Below are positions 52,325 through 61,689 of a stretch of DNA of 64,000 nucleotides, in pieces. This DNA is from Algoriphagus marinus. Its GTDB lineage: Bacteria; Bacteroidota; Bacteroidia; Cytophagales; Cyclobacteriaceae. The stretch covers positions 62,001-126,000 of the forward strand of contig NZ_MSPQ01000004.1 in the NCBI RefSeq assembly GCF_001936475.1. The letters are read 5' to 3'. Position numbers and translations under genes: made by a program. Position 1 is the first letter of the stretch, and every line of letters begins with the position of its first letter. The notes beneath the pieces were generated by a model. That model had not been told where the DNA came from. It was given only the letters and a program-made list of their open reading frames with translations, and did not search any database.

Positions 52325-53398
52325 ATGGGAAAAAGAGACTGGTCTTGGGCGATTCTCGGAGCTTTAGCTTTGATAGTGCGCTACTTTGCAGTTCAAAACC
52401 CTGAGAAAACTGATGAGATTTATTCAAGAACCTTTTTTCCGGGAATCCGGAATGTCATAGATTTAACGCTGGGAAAATTACCTTTTCCCAGCGTTTATTT
52501 GTTTATAGCCAGTGTTTTTCTGGTTTTGGGTATTGTCCTCTTTAGATTTCTAAAAAGGAAAGGATGGAAATCTAGATCTTTCTATTTTTTTAGATTTATA
52601 ATCAACGGGCTTGGTGCTTTAGTATTCTTTTTTCTAGTTCTCTGGGGATTCAACTATCAGCGAACGCCCATCTTTAAGCAATTAAATCTGGATCCAAAAT
52701 CATTGAATCTTGATCAGCTTAAATCTGAAATTCAAATTACTTCTCGACTCGCGAAGCAATTCAGAGCTACTATTGCAAGCGATACTATTGCAATTGAATC
52801 GATTTTACCCTATTCCGAACTTGAGGTTTTAGTCAGACAAAACATGGGTGAAAACCTGGATTTACTAGGCTTAAATTTTACCGGAAAACCACGAACCAAA
52901 CTTTTTCCCCCTCCGGGTTTTATGCGGAAAATGGGGATTCTAGGGATCTATTTCCCATTTACAGGGGAAAGCTACATCGATCCGACACTGCACCCTTTGG
53001 AGCAGCCTTTTACGGTAGCACATGAGATGGCTCACAGCTATGGAGTCACGAATGAGGGGGAGGCTAATTTTATCGCGTGGGTGATTTGTGCAAATAGCGA
53101 TAGTTCATTGTTGCGCTATTCAGGTCAACTCAGGTTGCTGATGTATCAGATTCGAGATTTCTATCGCATGGCACCTGATGAATATAAAGATTGGATAAAA
53201 ACTTTAGATAAAGGGATTCGTGCAGATTTGATTTCTATCCAAAAAGCGAGCGATGCGATTAAGCCGTTTTCGATTGAGTTGAGCCGAAAATCCAATGATA
53301 TTTTCCTAAAAAGTCAAGGGGTAAAAGCTGGCATCAATAGCTATCAACAACTCCCTATGCTTGCCTTTGCCTGGAGACAGCGGATGAATGGGGGATGA
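52325..53398 (+). CDS. DUF3810 family membrane metallopeptidase-like protein
   Basis: The 357-residue protein has hydrophobic segments near residues 8-24, 55-77 and 90-112. It has a zinc-like motif HEMAHSYGVTNEGEANFIAW (about residues 234-253), an HExxH with a following glutamate. Proteolytic activity is probable but unproven. A strong 13-bp hairpin lies inside its 5' coding region at 52465-52495. Confidence 0.85.
   Translation: MGKRDWSWAILGALALIVRYFAVQNPEKTDEIYSRTFFPGIRNVIDLTLGKLPFPSVYLFIASVFLVLGIVLFRFLKRKGWKSRSFYFFRFIINGLGALVFFFLVLWGFNYQRTPIFKQLNLDPKSLNLDQLKSEIQITSRLAKQFRATIASDTIAIESILPYSELEVLVRQNMGENLDLLGLNFTGKPRTKLFPPPGFMRKMGILGIYFPFTGESYIDPTLHPLEQPFTVAHEMAHSYGVTNEGEANFIAWVICANSDSSLLRYSGQLRLLMYQIRDFYRMAPDEYKDWIKTLDKGIRADLISIQKASDAIKPFSIELSRKSNDIFLKSQGVKAGINSYQQLPMLAFAWRQRMNGG
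52465..52495 (+). other. Terminator-like hairpin inside the DUF3810 coding region
   Basis: AACGCTGGGAAAA (52465-52477) and TTTTCCCAGCGTT (52483-52495) form a perfect 13-bp stem with a 5-nt loop, followed by TATTTGTTT. It encodes part of the N-terminal membrane region, so it may have a regulatory role. Confidence 0.6.
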
Positions 53399-53485
53399 TT
53401 TTTTTTTCAATTTTTTCCTGATATTCTTTGTTTTTAGTTTTTTGAAAACTAATCTTGGGGTCAAGGTTCTTAATAAATTAATTCA

Positions 53486-54385
53486 ATGAGATTTTCGAAT
53501 ATCGCTCTTTTCCTTTTTCTATGTATTTCTTTTGAATCCATTGCACAGGTTACAGTAAACTCAGAACGAGATAAGGATGGGAATGTGTTGATTTTCGCAA
53601 ACAACACGCAATCAATTCCTTATTCGGTTATTCTTAATTTCACTACCCTTCAAAACCTAACTTCGACAGGTGGAAGGGTAGTTACCGCGATAGCTCCCCC
53701 AGGCCGAGTTCAGTTGACAAAATTGAGACCTACACTAGTGGGTCAAGGGACAAATTTGAATTACTCCTATTCATTTGCCAAGGGCAATGTCTATGGGAAA
53801 AATAAAGGCGAGCCTATCTTTTTGATTCCTGTTGCCGAAGGAGCGGAAGTGACCGCCCAGCAAATGACTCATATAGAAAATAATCTGGGGCCTAATCGTT
53901 CAAATGATGAATATGTAGGTGTTTCTTTTCGATTCAAAGAGCCAACTCAAATTGTAGCTCCTAGAAAGGGGATAATCGCCGAAGTGAAAATGTCAGTTTC
54001 CAGCAACAAGGAGAATCTCTTTTTTGCAGATAGTGAAAATCACATTGAAATCTATCATGAAGATGGAACCATTACTCGCTTGATGGTCTTAAAACCTGGT
54101 TCTGAAAAGGTAAAAGTAGGTGATCAGGTATTTCCGGGTGATATACTTGCTGAATCTAGTGGGGAAAATTACAGTTCCGGTTTGCATGTGAGGATGGCGG
54201 TGTTGAAGACTGAAAAAGATGGATCAGATAAATTCAAGTATAATGTGATTCCCGTGAAGTTTGCAACAGATAATGGTACGTTTGAAGTATCCAAACTTAC
54301 TGAATTGATTGTTGCTCATCCCAAGGAAGTCATTGAAATGGAAATGAATAAGAAGGATCTGAAGAAATACTATGCGGAAAACTAG
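53486..54385 (+). CDS. M23/LytM-like protein with degenerate active site
   Basis: The 299-residue exported protein (signal MRFSNIALFLFLCISFESIAQ) has a LytM-like fold in its C-terminal half, with VKVGDQVFPGDILAESSG at about residues 209-226. At the usual HxH catalytic pair the sequence reads SGLHVRMAV, so the second His is Arg. The YxHL-like position reads RLMVL. The protein may bind or activate rather than cut peptidoglycan. This reading comes from motif inspection only. Confidence 0.75.
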   Translation: MRFSNIALFLFLCISFESIAQVTVNSERDKDGNVLIFANNTQSIPYSVILNFTTLQNLTSTGGRVVTAIAPPGRVQLTKLRPTLVGQGTNLNYSYSFAKGNVYGKNKGEPIFLIPVAEGAEVTAQQMTHIENNLGPNRSNDEYVGVSFRFKEPTQIVAPRKGIIAEVKMSVSSNKENLFFADSENHIEIYHEDGTITRLMVLKPGSEKVKVGDQVFPGDILAESSGENYSSGLHVRMAVLKTEKDGSDKFKYNVIPVKFATDNGTFEVSKLTELIVAHPKEVIEMEMNKKDLKKYYAEN

Positions 54386-54392
54386 TTCTCAA

Positions 54393-55292
54393 TTAGCGTT
54401 TTCGATTTCCAAACCAAACCCCTAAAATCACCGCTGCTATTCCTAAATAGTGTCCAAACAAAAGGACTTCACCATCTAAAACCCCCCAGAAAATCGCAAC
54501 GATTGGTATCAGATAAGTTACCGAACTGGCAAATACCGGGGTGACTTTTTTAACCATGATATTGAATAGGATCAGGGCAAGCGCAGTACCCAATACACCC
54601 AATAAAGTCACATAGCCCAGAGCGGCCATGGCTCCGTCTACATTGGCTACTTTGTAAGAAAAGTTGGTGCCAGCCATTAAGTAAATCAAAGCCACGGGCA
54701 AGACCAAAAGAAGTGAGATTGCAGTTATTTCTATTGGTTTAAGTTTTTCGAAACGGAACTTGATCAGATTGAGATTGAAACCGTAGCAGACGCAAGCAAG
54801 GATTACAAAAAAGGCATACGCATTAATGCCTTCAAAGGCTCCAAATTCTGCTCCCTCTTTTGCTGTGACTAAAACCAGTACTCCAATGAATGCAATTCCT
54901 AAACCGATTCCATTTCTAAGTGTGATTTTAGAGGAGAAAAATAAGGCACCTACAACTACCACAAAAAGTGGAGTTAAGGCATTGAGGACTCCTGTCAGTG
55001 AGCTGCTGAGCTGGGTTTGGGCTTTTGCAAAAAGGAAAGCTGGAATAAAACTTCCCACTAAACCAACGATTATCAGATTTTGAATTTGTCCACTAGAAAG
55101 ATTTTTTACCCTCGGAAGAGAAAGAGGTAAAAGAAAGGTAGCTGCGGCCACGATTCTATAAGCTCCAACTTCTCCGGGAGAGAAAATTTCAAGTCCCCTT
55201 TTAATGAGAATAAATGAACTGCCCCAGATTAGAGCTAGAATAATAAGCAATCCCCAATTGGCAAGATTACTATCTGATTTGATTGATGTCAT
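54393..55292 (-). CDS. EamA/DMT-family transporter
   Basis: The 299-residue protein has about ten hydrophobic segments in two EamA repeats. Family signatures are LALIWGSSFILIKRGLE (about residues 18-34) and, in the second half, LGYVTLLGVLGTALALILFNIMV. It probably exports metabolites; the substrate is unknown. The downstream convergent M23 gene ends 7 nt away. Confidence 0.9.
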   Translation of the reverse strand: MTSIKSDSNLANWGLLIILALIWGSSFILIKRGLEIFSPGEVGAYRIVAAATFLLPLSLPRVKNLSSGQIQNLIIVGLVGSFIPAFLFAKAQTQLSSSLTGVLNALTPLFVVVVGALFFSSKITLRNGIGLGIAFIGVLVLVTAKEGAEFGAFEGINAYAFFVILACVCYGFNLNLIKFRFEKLKPIEITAISLLLVLPVALIYLMAGTNFSYKVANVDGAMAALGYVTLLGVLGTALALILFNIMVKKVTPVFASSVTYLIPIVAIFWGVLDGEVLLFGHYLGIAAVILGVWFGNRKR

Positions 55293-55351
55293 AAGGAGGG
55301 TGGAGGCTAATGCCAGTTACAAAAAAAGTAAAAGCAATCTGAAATGTTTTA

Positions 55352-55385
55352 AAAAAAATCCTCAGAGGATAATTTCTGAGGATTT
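55352..55385 (-). terminator. Terminator of dusB
   Basis: AAATCCTCAGA (55356-55366) and TCTGAGGATTT (55375-55385) form a perfect 11-bp stem. On the minus strand it follows the dusB stop and is followed by T residues (55351-55358). Confidence 0.88.
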
Positions 55386-55390
55386 AATTT

Positions 55391-56380
55391 CTAAAACACA
55401 TGGTCAGCGTAGATATCGGCTACATTATCTAAAATTTCGCAGACATGCTCATAGGTTTCTGCAGTAACCATTTCTGATCGATATTGCTTGAAATTTGGCA
55501 TTCCCCTGAAATAGTTAGTATAATGCCTTCTCATTTCTAAGATTCCTAGTTTTTCCCCTTTCCACTCCACAGAAAAGTCCAGGTGTTTTTTGGCTACAGC
55601 AATTCTATCTTCCAAACCAGGCGGATCTAAGTAAGTACCTGTGGCTAGGTAATGTTTGATTTCATTGAAAATCCAAGGATATCCAATCGAAGCCCTACCG
55701 ATCATCATTCCATCAACATTGTATTTATTTTTGTACTCCAAAGCTTTCTCAGGCGAATCAATATCTCCGTTACCAAAAACCGGAATATGTAGCCTTGGAT
55801 TAGCCTTCACAAGATTCAAATAAGACCAGTCGGCCTCGCCCTTGTACATCTGAGCTCTGGTTCTGGCGTGAATACTTATGGCTTGGATCCCTACGTCCTG
55901 AAGCCGCTCGGCTACCTCTACAATTCGTATAGTATTGTGGTCCCAGCCTAAACGTGTTTTTACAGTGACAGGGATATTGACTGATTTCACAATTTCAGCG
56001 GTCATCGAGACCATTTTATCAATATCAAGAAGAATACCTGCCCCTGCACCTTTGCAGGCTACTTTATTTACCGGACAACCATAATTGATATCCAAAATAT
56101 CTGGATTGGCTTGTTCCACGATTGCAGCAGCCTCTCTCATGGATTCGATTTCGTTTCCGAAAATCTGAATTCCGATTGGTCGCTCGTAATCGAAAATATC
56201 GAGTTTTGCTACGCTTTTGGCGGCATCCCGAATCAAACCTTCTGAGCTGATAAACTCAGTGTACATCAGGTCTGCACCATGCTGCTTACACACTGCCCTG
56301 AACGGCGGATCGCTCACATCTTCCATCGGTGCAAGCAACAATGGGAACTCTCCTAACTCCAACTTTCCTATCTTAACCAC
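55391..56380 (-). CDS. dusB: tRNA-dihydrouridine synthase (DusB-like)
   Basis: The 329-residue flavoenzyme reduces uridines in tRNA D-loops. It has APMEDVSDPPFRAVC (about residues 17-31), INYGCPVNKVACKGAGAGIL (about 98-117) with the catalytic Cys region, SIHARTRAQMYKGEADW (about 170) and FGNGDIDSPEKAL. It is the DusB-type family, but the precise position modified is not visible. It diverges from the CPBP protease gene. Confidence 0.94.
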   Translation of the reverse strand: MVKIGKLELGEFPLLLAPMEDVSDPPFRAVCKQHGADLMYTEFISSEGLIRDAAKSVAKLDIFDYERPIGIQIFGNEIESMREAAAIVEQANPDILDINYGCPVNKVACKGAGAGILLDIDKMVSMTAEIVKSVNIPVTVKTRLGWDHNTIRIVEVAERLQDVGIQAISIHARTRAQMYKGEADWSYLNLVKANPRLHIPVFGNGDIDSPEKALEYKNKYNVDGMMIGRASIGYPWIFNEIKHYLATGTYLDPPGLEDRIAVAKKHLDFSVEWKGEKLGILEMRRHYTNYFRGMPNFKQYRSEMVTAETYEHVCEILDNVADIYADHVF

Positions 56381-56389
56381 TTGTTATTC

Positions 56390-56397
56390 TAAATTTG
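56390..56397 (+). promoter_or_regulatory. -7 box TAAATTTG upstream of the CPBP protease gene
   Basis: Matches TAnnTTTG and ends 20 nt before the ATG at 56418. No clear -33 element at standard spacing. It lies just outside the dusB start (56380). Confidence 0.45.
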
Positions 56398-56417
56398 CCG
56401 TAAATTTACCTCAAAAT

Positions 56418-57368
56418 ATGGAGATATACGAAACCGATTCAGAAATAGCCAAACGAAAGAGTTGGCTTTTATCCCTGGTAGTCATTGTATTAGTTGCTTT
56501 TGGCGTATTAATTATCCTTCAGGTAATTGCACTTGCATTAAGTCCTGCGCTTTTCGGAGTTTCTATAGAAGATATTATGGGGCTAATGTCAGGCGATTTT
56601 TCTGCCCCAAACGGACGAATGGCGATGTTTTTTATTCAGGGGATTGGATCGGGAATAGGTTTTTGGGTAGCTGCGTATATCATCAGTCGATTCATTGACA
56701 AAGCAGATTTGCATTGGGAGGTGCAATTGCCTCGATTTACCTGGAAAGGAGCATCTTTAGTATTGCTCATCTCTTTAGGCGGAATGCTTTTTAACGCTCT
56801 GTTGGTTTATTTCAATTCTAAATTAGTCCTGCCTGAATTTATGTCAGGATTAGAATCTTGGATGAAACAAACAGAAGAACAACTCATGGAGTTGACAAAG
56901 TATTTAACTGATTTTCAAACTATTCCGGAATTTTTGATGGGTTTGTTAGTAATCGGGGTTTTGGCGGGAATAGGTGAAGAAATGTTCTTTAGAGGAGTGG
57001 TACAACCTAAAATGCGTCTTTATACTGGATCAGCCCATGCTGGAGTATGGTTGACAGCCATTATTTTTTCGGCAATTCACTTACAATTTTACGGTTTTCT
57101 TCCACGCATGTTTTTAGGTGCTGTTTTCGGATATCTTTATTTATTTTCAGGAAGTTTGATTTATCCTATATTGGCACACATACTCAATAATTCCATCACA
57201 ATAATCATGGTTTATATGGCAAATGAGGGGATTATTGAATTTGATATGGAATCAACAGATACAGTTTCATACCCTGCAGCAATGATTGGTTTATTGGGTC
57301 TTTTGGCAGGAATCTATTACTTTAAGAAAATAAACAGACCCAATGGAGAATTGGATAAAAGTATTTGA
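56418..57368 (+). CDS. CPBP-family intramembrane metalloprotease
   Basis: The 316-residue membrane protein starts at ATG 56418 (MEIYETDSEIAKRK). Motif 1 of the ABI/CPBP family is GIGEEMFFRGVVQP, with EExxxR (about residues 190-200). Histidine motifs follow in FSAIHLQFYGFLPRMFLG and PILAHILNNS. Family members cleave prenylated or other membrane proteins; the substrate is unknown. It overlaps the following DUF2007 gene by 26 nt. Confidence 0.9.
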   Translation: MEIYETDSEIAKRKSWLLSLVVIVLVAFGVLIILQVIALALSPALFGVSIEDIMGLMSGDFSAPNGRMAMFFIQGIGSGIGFWVAAYIISRFIDKADLHWEVQLPRFTWKGASLVLLISLGGMLFNALLVYFNSKLVLPEFMSGLESWMKQTEEQLMELTKYLTDFQTIPEFLMGLLVIGVLAGIGEEMFFRGVVQPKMRLYTGSAHAGVWLTAIIFSAIHLQFYGFLPRMFLGAVFGYLYLFSGSLIYPILAHILNNSITIIMVYMANEGIIEFDMESTDTVSYPAAMIGLLGLLAGIYYFKKINRPNGELDKSI

Positions 57369-57549
57369 ATCGGGAGCTGAGGTGAGAGCTGAAATTGTAA
57401 GAGGTGTCCTGGAAGAACATGGGATCCAAGCTGTGGTGCTCAATAAAATGGAAACAGTTTATAAGCTGTTTGGAACCTATCAAGTTCTTGTTCAAAGAGA
57501 AAACTCAATTTTAGCTTCAACGATTGTCCAGAATGAGATCACGTTTTAA
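57343..57549 (+). CDS. DUF2007 family small protein
   Basis: The 68-residue protein begins MENWIKVFESGAEVRAEIVRG and matches DUF2007 (putative signal-transducing protein, PII-like small fold). Its function is unknown. It sits between the CPBP protease and cdsA with overlaps on both sides (26 nt and 17 nt), so the three are probably one operon. Confidence 0.82.
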   Translation: MENWIKVFESGAEVRAEIVRGVLEEHGIQAVVLNKMETVYKLFGTYQVLVQRENSILASTIVQNEITF

Positions 57550-58372
57550 TATTAATAACTACAGTAATCTTGGACAGCGTGCGATCACTGCTTTTTTTGG
57601 AGCATTAGTCATTGTGGCAGGGAGTATATATTCTGAATGGACTTATTTTCTGATTTTTGCTTGTATTCTGGGTTTTTCCCAGATGGAATTCTATAAATTA
57701 AGTGGCCTCGATGGCATGTTGCCATTGAAAAGTTTTGGGACTTTCTTAGGCTTAATGATCTTCGCTCTGACTTTCATGGTGGAAAAGGAGCATTTACGTA
57801 CTGAGTATTTGTACATGATTTTCCCGATTGTTTCCCTCACATTTTTTATCAAACTCTATCGAAAGACCGACAAAAAACCCTTTACTGGCGTAGCGTTTAC
57901 TTTTTTAGGAATCTTTTATGTTGCAGTTCCATTCTCACTGTTGAACTTGGCAGTTTTTTCGGTAGATGCTGTTTACAATTATGAGATTCTAATCGGTTCT
58001 CTTTTGATTTTATGGGCGACGGATACAGGCGCGTATTTTGCGGGAACTAAATTTGGAAAAACGAAACTCTTCGAGCGCGTTTCCCCGAAGAAATCTTGGG
58101 AAGGTTTTCTTGGAGGGGCATTTTCTGCAATAGGTGTAGCATTTATTCTAGCTAAATATTTTCACGCAATAGAGGATTGGAAATGGCTGGTGATAGCGGG
58201 GATTATAATTATTGCGGGGACGTATGGAGATCTGATCGAATCGCTTTTTAAGCGGTCGATAGAGATTAAAGATTCTGGAAAAGGACTTCCTGGGCATGGA
58301 GGCTTTATGGATCGATTTGATGGATTGCTTTTATCGGCCCCTTTTATCACTGCTTTCCTTAAAATCTTCTAA
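57533..58372 (+). CDS. cdsA: Phosphatidate cytidylyltransferase CdsA
   Basis: The 279-residue polytopic enzyme makes CDP-diacylglycerol. The C-terminal signature is present in pieces: FERVSPKKSWEGFLGG (about residues 180-195) and GDLIESLFKRSIEIKDSGKGLPGHGGFMDRFDGLL (about 229-263). It supplies phospholipid synthesis, whose later enzyme phosphatidylserine decarboxylase is encoded 1.4 kb downstream. Confidence 0.95.
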   Translation: MRSRFNINNYSNLGQRAITAFFGALVIVAGSIYSEWTYFLIFACILGFSQMEFYKLSGLDGMLPLKSFGTFLGLMIFALTFMVEKEHLRTEYLYMIFPIVSLTFFIKLYRKTDKKPFTGVAFTFLGIFYVAVPFSLLNLAVFSVDAVYNYEILIGSLLILWATDTGAYFAGTKFGKTKLFERVSPKKSWEGFLGGAFSAIGVAFILAKYFHAIEDWKWLVIAGIIIIAGTYGDLIESLFKRSIEIKDSGKGLPGHGGFMDRFDGLLLSAPFITAFLKIF

Positions 58373-58443
58373 ATTCTCATTAGGACATAGAAAAACTGCT
58401 TAATATTGTATTGCGATTGAATAACTAAATCAAAAACCCAAAT

Positions 58444-59721
58444 ATGGCTTACATTGAACCGGCTCCGATTAAGGACAAAGAAAATCCTTTAGAGTCAATG
58501 ATGGAAAGATTCAACATTGCAGCTGAAAAGCTCGGACTCTCAGAAGAGGTCTATAATGTGTTGAAAAACCCTGCCAAACAAGTTATCGTTTCCCTGCCGA
58601 TCACCATGGATAATGGAAAAATCCAGGTTTTTGAGGGGATTCGAGTGATCCACTCCAACATTCTAGGCCCAGCCAAAGGCGGAATTCGATTTGCACCGGA
58701 TGTGCATATCGACGAGGTCAGAGCACTAGCAGCCTGGATGACATGGAAGTGCGCTGTAGTAGATATCCCTTATGGGGGAGGTAAAGGTGGCGTGAGATGT
58801 AATCCTAGAGAAATGTCTAAAGGTGAAATCGAGCGATTAATGCGGGCATATACCTTGGCTTTGATCGATGTATTTGGTCCAGACAAAGACATTCCAGCAC
58901 CAGATATGGGTACAGGTCCTCGAGAGATGGCTTGGCTAATGGATGAATACTCCAAAGCTCATGGTATGACCGTCAATTCAGTAGTGACAGGTAAGCCGTT
59001 GGTATTGGGAGGATCTCTTGGCAGAACAGAAGCTACAGGTCGTGGAGTAATGGTCTCTGCACTTGCTGCGATGCAAAAATTGAAAATTAATCCTTTTCAG
59101 GCGACATGTGCGGTACAGGGATTTGGAAACGTGGGTTCTTGGGCAGCGATTCTTTTAGAAGAGCGAGGCTTAAAGATCGTAGCTATTTCGGATCATACTG
59201 GTGCTTTCTACAACGAAAAGGGAATCAATATCCAAGAGGCAGTTGCTTACAGAGATTCTAATAACGGAAATCTTGAAGGTTTCACCGGCGGGGATAAGTT
59301 AGAGAATGCAATGGATCTATTGACTCTTGATGTAGATGTATTAGTGCCAGCAGCAGTGGAAGATGTAATCACCATGAATAATGCCAATGATATTAAGGCA
59401 AAGCTGATTGTAGAAGGTGCAAATGGACCAACTTCAGCTAAGGCGGATGCAATCATCAATGAGAAAGGAATCATGGCTGTGCCGGATATTCTTGCGAATG
59501 CCGGTGGAGTGACCGTTTCTTACTTCGAATGGGTGCAAAATCGATTAGGCTATAAATGGACTGCAGATCGTGTGAATAGGCGATCAGATCGAATTATGAA
59601 AGATGCCTTTGATAATGTTTATGAAGCATCAAAAAAATATGACGTGCCGATGAGAATTGCTGCTTATATCGTGGCAATCGATAAAGTGGCCAAGACATAT
59701 ACTTATCGAGGAGGCTTCTAA
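58444..59721 (+). CDS. gdhA: Glu/Leu/Phe/Val dehydrogenase family glutamate dehydrogenase
   Basis: The protein is 425 residues. The catalytic lysine segment PYGGGKGGVRCNP (about residues 109-121) and substrate-binding KGGIRFAPDVH (about 78-88) precede the Rossmann motif VQGFGNVGSWAA (about 223-234). It interconverts glutamate and 2-oxoglutarate with NAD(P). It is a single gene ending in a strong terminator. The gene symbol is by family; other dehydrogenases of this family have similar motifs. Confidence 0.92.
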   Translation: MAYIEPAPIKDKENPLESMMERFNIAAEKLGLSEEVYNVLKNPAKQVIVSLPITMDNGKIQVFEGIRVIHSNILGPAKGGIRFAPDVHIDEVRALAAWMTWKCAVVDIPYGGGKGGVRCNPREMSKGEIERLMRAYTLALIDVFGPDKDIPAPDMGTGPREMAWLMDEYSKAHGMTVNSVVTGKPLVLGGSLGRTEATGRGVMVSALAAMQKLKINPFQATCAVQGFGNVGSWAAILLEERGLKIVAISDHTGAFYNEKGINIQEAVAYRDSNNGNLEGFTGGDKLENAMDLLTLDVDVLVPAAVEDVITMNNANDIKAKLIVEGANGPTSAKADAIINEKGIMAVPDILANAGGVTVSYFEWVQNRLGYKWTADRVNRRSDRIMKDAFDNVYEASKKYDVPMRIAAYIVAIDKVAKTYTYRGGF

Positions 59722-59752
59722 GTCGCTTCTCTCAAAACTTTATTTTATCTTT

Positions 59753-59786
59753 GAGGCGTGGAGTAAACTCTACGCCTCTTTGTTTT
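59753..59786 (+). terminator. Terminator of the glutamate dehydrogenase gene
   Basis: GAGGCGTGGAGT (59753-59764) and ACTCTACGCCTC (59767-59778) form a long stem with one G-U pair, followed by TTTGTTTT. It lies just before the psd start at 59793. Confidence 0.85.
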
Positions 59787-59792
59787 ATACTT

Positions 59793-60452
59793 ATGACTAT
59801 ACACCGCGAAGGACGTACATTGCTATTCTGGCTATTGATTATTCTGGTAGTTGGAAATTTTCTAATCTATTACTTCATGCCGGAAGCTGAATTATTGGCT
59901 AATCTGGCAATGATTGGAAGTATAATTATTTACTTGATTATACTTCAATTTTTTAGGAGCCCGATTATTAAACTTCCTAATGACGATGGTTTGGTTTATG
60001 CTCCAGCGGATGGGAAAGTCGTAGTGATTGAGGAGACTATGGAGGAAGAATACTTGAAAGAAAAGCGAATTCAGGTTTCGATATTCATGTCGCCAATCAA
60101 TGTGCATGTAAACCGATCCCCAATTAAAGGAGTGGTGGAGTATTTTAAATATCATCCTGGTAAATACCTAGTTGCTTGGCATCCGAAGTCTAGTACTGAG
60201 AATGAGCGTACAACAATGGTGATTTCAAGCCCAAATGGAACAAAGTTATTGGTGCGTCAGATTGCAGGAGCTTTGGCAAGAAGAATCAAATGGTACGTGA
60301 AGCCAGGTTCTGAATTAGAGCAAGGCGGAGAATTTGGCTTTATTAAGTTTGGGTCGAGAGTGGATATCTTTTTGCCCTTGGACGCTGAGGTTTTAGTTAG
60401 TTTGGAGCAGAAGACAAAGGGAGCCAGAACCCCAATCGCACGGTTAAAGTGA
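59793..60452 (+). CDS. psd: Phosphatidylserine decarboxylase family protein
   Basis: The 219-residue protein has two N-terminal membrane segments (about residues 8-50). The conserved SIFMSPINVHVNRSPI (about 98-113), a WHPKSSTENERTTMVI segment and the C-terminal FGFIKFGSRVDIFLP (about 187-201) follow. In that segment Gly-Ser is the autocleavage site that makes the pyruvoyl cofactor. It converts phosphatidylserine to phosphatidylethanolamine. ATG 59793 is chosen over an in-frame upstream start that lies in the terminator. Confidence 0.92.
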   Translation: MTIHREGRTLLFWLLIILVVGNFLIYYFMPEAELLANLAMIGSIIIYLIILQFFRSPIIKLPNDDGLVYAPADGKVVVIEETMEEEYLKEKRIQVSIFMSPINVHVNRSPIKGVVEYFKYHPGKYLVAWHPKSSTENERTTMVISSPNGTKLLVRQIAGALARRIKWYVKPGSELEQGGEFGFIKFGSRVDIFLPLDAEVLVSLEQKTKGARTPIARLK

Positions 60453-60917
60453 TTTTTTGATTCGATAGATCCAAACCCCCATTCCCAAGCAAACAAGAAA
60501 AAGAATGAAGCTAGCCCATTCAAAAGTTCGGCTAGCCTCGACTTTTTCTGAGATTGCCTGATCTTTTTCAGCTAAGGCCCGCCTCAAGGCTTGAACTTGA
60601 TTTTCCAATCTGAAAGAGATGGTTTTGTAATCTTCCTTTTCTTGGCCTATTACTGCAGTTTCAATGGATCCAATCATCCTGAGTTCATCCATGATCTGAT
60701 TGTCCTTTGCGAGTATTCGTTCTAGCCATTGATTAGTTTCGATCATGTCTTTCTTGGTACGGTTACCAAAGATTCCAGACTTTTTAGCCTCTGACTCCTT
60801 CCATTGAGCCTGTAACTGATCTCGTTCTTGGATCATCAGTTGGAGTTTGGCATCCCCTGCTTCGGCTACCTGAAGGTTGAAGAGTGAGAAAAAAAGAAAT
60901 ACAATTTGTAGCATCAT
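60444..60917 (-). CDS. Hypothetical exported coiled-coil membrane protein
   Basis: The 157-residue product has a signal-like N-terminus (MMLQIVFLFFSLFNLQVAEAG), a coiled coil over about residues 25-125 and a C-terminal transmembrane segment (ASFILFLVCLGMGVWIYRI) before a basic tail. No family is recognised. It overlaps the convergent psd gene by 9 nt and ends up facing it without a terminator. Confidence 0.6.
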   Translation of the reverse strand: MMLQIVFLFFSLFNLQVAEAGDAKLQLMIQERDQLQAQWKESEAKKSGIFGNRTKKDMIETNQWLERILAKDNQIMDELRMIGSIETAVIGQEKEDYKTISFRLENQVQALRRALAEKDQAISEKVEASRTFEWASFILFLVCLGMGVWIYRIKKSL

Positions 60918-61005
60918 AAGATTTTAAGGACATGAATACATGTTGCGAGATGATAAAAGCACCGCAAATGACATAAACCTTATCCAATTTAATGCCATCA
61001 AGAGT

Positions 61006-61689
61006 TTAAGGCTTCCAAGCTCTGGTCATTTCCTTTTTACCGGGAGGTCCAGGAAGTGTTTCTACGGTAAGACCTAGCTCTCTTAGATTTCGCTTGAGCT
61101 CCCCGGTTGCACAATAAGTGGTCAATGCTCCTCCATGATTTAATTGTTGTGAGACTTTCTCCAATAGATCTTTTGTCCAAAGCTCTGGCTGCTTGGATGG
61201 TGCGAAAGCATCAAAAAATACTACGTCACTAGGATAGAGCCTTACTTCTTCCAGAGTAGTCTGTTCCTTTTTCATGTTGAAATACTCAGATATTACTACA
61301 CCTTCGTTCCAATTTGCTTTGTGCAAGCGCTGTAAATATGGCTTGTAGTGGAAAATGCCATCATCTATGTCTCCGTAATTCAACTGGGAATAAATTTCCT
61401 CATCCAGTGGAAATGGCTCAATGGTATGATAAAGTACAGGGATTTGATTTTGTTCTGCCCAAACCAGAGTCAACCAGGCATTTAGTCCTGTGCCAAATCC
61501 CACTTCGAAAATACGAATCGGTTTTTTTTGAGGGTTTCTCATAAGCCAGGCATCCAATCCATAAAGCATAAATACATGGATGGACTCTTTGAAAGCACCG
61601 TGAAAACTATGGTATGTCTCTTTGAGGCTTTCATGGTAAAGCGAATGAGAACCATCTTCGGTGACGATTAGTGTTAACTTTTCACTCAT
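61006..61689 (-). CDS. mnmD: tRNA 2-thiouridine(34) methyltransferase MnmD
   Basis: The 227-residue SAM methyltransferase has IRIFEVGFGTGLNAWLTL (about residues 58-75) and FFDAFAPSKQPELW (about 157-170). The C-terminal TYCATGELKRNLRELGLTVETLPGPPGKKEMTRA is typical of the methyltransferase half of MnmC. It lacks the FAD domain, so it is the stand-alone MnmD form. It overlaps ispF by 4 nt in an ATGA arrangement. Confidence 0.9.
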   Translation of the reverse strand: MSEKLTLIVTEDGSHSLYHESLKETYHSFHGAFKESIHVFMLYGLDAWLMRNPQKKPIRIFEVGFGTGLNAWLTLVWAEQNQIPVLYHTIEPFPLDEEIYSQLNYGDIDDGIFHYKPYLQRLHKANWNEGVVISEYFNMKKEQTTLEEVRLYPSDVVFFDAFAPSKQPELWTKDLLEKVSQQLNHGGALTTYCATGELKRNLRELGLTVETLPGPPGKKEMTRAWKP

